7,241 nt of DNA from Paracoccaceae bacterium (GTDB taxonomy: Bacteria > Pseudomonadota > Alphaproteobacteria > Rhodobacterales > Rhodobacteraceae). The stretch lies in assembly GCA_015485375.1 (NCBI GenBank), contig WFTU01000078.1, positions 1 to 7,241 of the forward strand, read 5' to 3'. The translations under genes were made by a program, and so were the position numbers. Of this stretch, positions 5,845 to 7,241 are shown piece after piece; positions within the stretch are counted from its first letter, which is position 1, and every line of letters begins with the position of its first letter. A model generated the notes under the pieces. The model had not been told where the DNA came from. It worked only from the letters and a program-made list of their open reading frames with translations, and did not search any database.

Positions 5845-7008
5845 ATGTTTACTGCCTCGATGAATTTTTCCTGTGGAGAGGATGTGGAGGCGCTGCGCGA
5901 TATGGTGCATCGCTGGGCGCAGGATCGTGTTGCGCCGATGGCGGCCGAGATCGACGCCAACAACAATTTCCCGTCCGGACTGTGGCGCGAGATGGGCGAT
6001 CTGGGGTTGCTGGGCATCACGGTGCCGGAGGAATACGGCGGCGCGGGCATGGGCTATCTGGCGCATACGGTGGCGGTGGAGGAAATTGCACGGGCCTCTG
6101 CCAGTGTGTCGCTGTCTTACGGGGCGCATTCCAACCTGTGTGTGAACCAGATCAAGCTGAACGGGACGCACGAGCAGAAGATGAAATATCTGCCGGGGCT
6201 GATTTCGGGCGAACATGTGGGCGCGCTGGCCATGTCCGAGGCGGGGGCGGGATCCGATGTGGTCTCGATGAAGCTGCGGGCGGAGAAGAAGAACGACCGC
6301 TATGTGCTGAACGGGACGAAATACTGGATCACCAACGGGCCGGATGCGGACACGCTGGTGGTCTATGCCAAGACCGATCCGGCGGCGGGGTCGCGCGGGA
6401 TGACGGCGTTTATTGTCGAGAAATCCATGAAGGGGTTCTCGACCAGCCCGCATTTCGACAAGCTGGGGATGCGCGGGTCGAACACCGCCGAGCTGGTCTT
6501 CGAGGATGTGGAGATTCCGTTCGAAAATGTTCTGGGCGAGGAAGGGCGCGGCGTGAATGTGCTGATGTCCGGCCTCGATTACGAGCGGGTGGTGCTGTCG
6601 GGGATCGGTGTGGGGATCATGCATGCGGTGCTGGACCACATCATGCCCTATATGCACGAGCGAAAGCAGTTCGGGCAAAGCATCGGGAATTTCCAGCTTA
6701 TGCAGGGGAAGATTGCCGATATCTATACGGCGATGAACTCGGCGCGGGCCTATGTTTACGAGGTGGCGAAATCCTGTGACCGGGGCGAGGTCACGCGGCA
6801 GGATGCGGCGGCCTGTGTGCTTTATGCCTCGGAAAAAGGGATGGAGATCGCGGTGCAGGGTGTGCAGGCGATGGGCGGGGCGGGGTTCATGAATGACTCG
6901 CCGCTCAGCCGGATCATGCGCGATGCGAAGCTGATGGAGATCGGGGCGGGGACGTCCGAGATCCGGCGGATGCTGATCGGGCGGGAATTGATGAAGGTGA
7001 CGGGCTGA
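5845..7008 (+). CDS. ivd: Isovaleryl-CoA dehydrogenase
   Basis: A 387-residue FAD-dependent acyl-CoA dehydrogenase that oxidises isovaleryl-CoA to 3-methylcrotonyl-CoA in leucine and isovalerate breakdown, passing electrons to ETF. Both family signatures are present: GALAMSEAGAGSD (126-138) and the C-terminal QAMGGAGF...RIMRDAK region (341-362). The identification as IVD rests on the catalytic base: Glu247 in GLDYERVVL aligns with the helix-G glutamate typical of isovaleryl-CoA dehydrogenases. The usual C-terminal catalytic Glu of other acyl-CoA dehydrogenases is replaced in IGAGTSEIRR (367-376). Length is normal for the mature enzyme. ATG 5845 has AAAGGA (5832-5837) 7 bases upstream. The downstream mccB start overlaps its stop (TGATG), fitting the leucine pathway order in which the carboxylase acts next. 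Confidence 0.95.
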   Translation: MFTASMNFSCGEDVEALRDMVHRWAQDRVAPMAAEIDANNNFPSGLWREMGDLGLLGITVPEEYGGAGMGYLAHTVAVEEIARASASVSLSYGAHSNLCVNQIKLNGTHEQKMKYLPGLISGEHVGALAMSEAGAGSDVVSMKLRAEKKNDRYVLNGTKYWITNGPDADTLVVYAKTDPAAGSRGMTAFIVEKSMKGFSTSPHFDKLGMRGSNTAELVFEDVEIPFENVLGEEGRGVNVLMSGLDYERVVLSGIGVGIMHAVLDHIMPYMHERKQFGQSIGNFQLMQGKIADIYTAMNSARAYVYEVAKSCDRGEVTRQDAAACVLYASEKGMEIAVQGVQAMGGAGFMNDSPLSRIMRDAKLMEIGAGTSEIRRMLIGRELMKVTG

Positions 7009-7116
7009 TGCGGCTTTCGTCAAATGTTTTGAGCGGGTCGGAGGCTTTCAAGGCCAATGTGGCGGCGCACGAGGCGGCCTTGGCCGAGGTGGCGGCTACG
7101 GCAGAGGCGGCGGCGC
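7008..7116 (+). CDS. mccB: Methylcrotonyl-CoA carboxylase beta subunit, N-terminal fragment, truncated
   Basis: The ATG at 7008-7010 shares one base with the ivd stop, and AAGGTGA (6994-7000) lies 7 bases upstream. The first 36 codons (MRLSSNVLSGSEAFKANVAA, then an Ala/Glu-rich helix) are followed on the plus strand by sequence that does not fit. The minus strand of 7241-7117 carries the same residues from Phe14 on and continues properly into GDERSRERHLSRGKMLP. ERHLSRGKMLPR is the conserved N-terminal block of the carboxyltransferase (beta) subunit of 3-methylcrotonyl-CoA carboxylase, which acts after isovaleryl-CoA dehydrogenase in leucine degradation. Family members are about 530 residues, so only about a tenth is present. 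The plus-strand frame stays open to 7241, but codons after 7116 (Arg-rich, ending in ...VRRHIGLE) are antisense sequence and not real protein. Propionyl-CoA-type carboxylases share this N-terminal block, but the ivd neighbour favours MccB. Confidence 0.82.
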
Positions 7117-7241
7117 GGCAACATCTTCCCGCGCGACAAATGCCGCTCGCGCGAGCGCTCGTCACCCCCCAGCGCCGCCGCCTCTGCCGTAGCCGCCACC
7201 TCGGCCAAGGCCGCCTCGTGCGCCGCCACATTGGCCTTGAA
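7047..7241. repeat. Perfect 70-bp inverted repeat with 55-bp spacer at the window end (fold-back)
   Basis: Positions 7047-7116 are the exact reverse complement of 7172-7241, checked base by base (paired positions sum to 14288), and the first mismatch is 7117/7171. The second arm stops exactly at the last base of the window. The repeat is inside coding sequence, and both arms encode mccB codons 14-37. A coding gene has no reason to carry a 70-bp perfect inverted copy of itself, so a template-switch chimera at a contig end is the simplest explanation. Confidence 0.95.
7117..7241 (-). pseudogene. mccB: Inverted fragment of mccB (codons 14-55), probably chimeric sequence
   Basis: Read on the minus strand from 7241, this segment starts in frame at Phe14 of mccB. 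It repeats codons 14-36, then supplies the true continuation, LGGDERSRERHLSRGKMLP (37-55), which the plus-strand copy lacks. It therefore holds 18 codons of genuine downstream gene in inverted orientation. The switch point coincides with GCGC (7113-7116), which is its own reverse complement. The expected next codons (Pro55 CCG, Arg56 CGC) would also contain GCGC, consistent with a microhomology-mediated fold-back. It is not an independent gene. Confidence 0.85.

Noticed and set aside
5791..7023. Long minus-strand open frame (410 codons) opposite ivd
   Set aside because: His/Pro/Arg-rich composition without domains, fully antisense to a clear acyl-CoA dehydrogenase.
7020..7231. Minus-strand open frames at the right end as separate genes
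   Set aside because: They arise from the inverted mccB copy plus antisense of mccB; no independent start or domain.
7047..7241. CRISPR array, transposon terminal repeat or telomere from the inverted repeat
   Set aside because: Only one pair of arms, both coding for the same mccB codons, no spacer series, transposase or target duplication; fold-back artefact is simpler.

Overview
The window looks like chromosomal DNA of an alphaproteobacterium, probably a Rhodobacterales relative. This is inferred from high GC, strong G/C third-position bias, a CopA/CueR(HmrR)-type copper module and an ivd-mccB leucine-degradation pair. There are no tRNA or rRNA genes, insertion sequences or CRISPR arrays. 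Eight or nine protein-coding genes fill it, two of them cut by the window edges.

Layout. (1) Positions 2-514, minus strand: 5' part of an HSL-type alpha/beta-hydrolase (HGGG and GDSAG motifs visible, C-terminal half outside the window). (2) A 203-bp divergent intergenic region carries a MerR-type promoter with a 19-bp spacer facing right, a candidate promoter facing left, and an 11-bp direct repeat. (3) Positions 718-4452, plus strand: a four-gene operon whose three internal junctions are all 4-nt ATGA overlaps: Cu(I)-exporting P-type ATPase (copA), a CueR/HmrR-type Cu(I) sensor, and two small membrane-anchored monohaem c-type cytochromes. (4) A 155-bp gap with several small hairpins, then a Tat-exported L,D-transpeptidase (4608-5234). 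(5) Convergent to it, with the two stop codons touching, a small integral-membrane methyltransferase of the ICMT/PEMT class (5235-5696). (6) A near-perfect 20-bp palindromic operator, then isovaleryl-CoA dehydrogenase (5845-7008), with the start of methylcrotonyl-CoA carboxylase beta subunit (mccB) overlapping its stop codon.

How the genes fit together. The sensor should respond to cytoplasmic Cu(I), remodel the 19-bp-spaced promoter upstream of copA and so raise the ATPase, the sensor itself and both cytochromes together. The cytochromes would face the periplasm, where CopA delivers copper. The L,D-transpeptidase behind them is notable because this enzyme class uses a catalytic cysteine and is known to be copper-sensitive. 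The ivd-mccB pair is an unrelated catabolic operon for leucine/isovalerate.

The last 195 bp are anomalous. A perfect 70-bp inverted repeat (7047-7116 and 7172-7241) surrounds a 55-bp spacer, and the reverse complement of that spacer is the natural continuation of mccB. This is best read as a fold-back chimera at a contig end, so the mccB sequence after 7116 should not be trusted on the plus strand. I did not find a convincing new defence or mobile system. The most interesting biology is the tightly coupled copper operon with its two uncharacterised cytochromes and the adjoining cell-wall enzyme.
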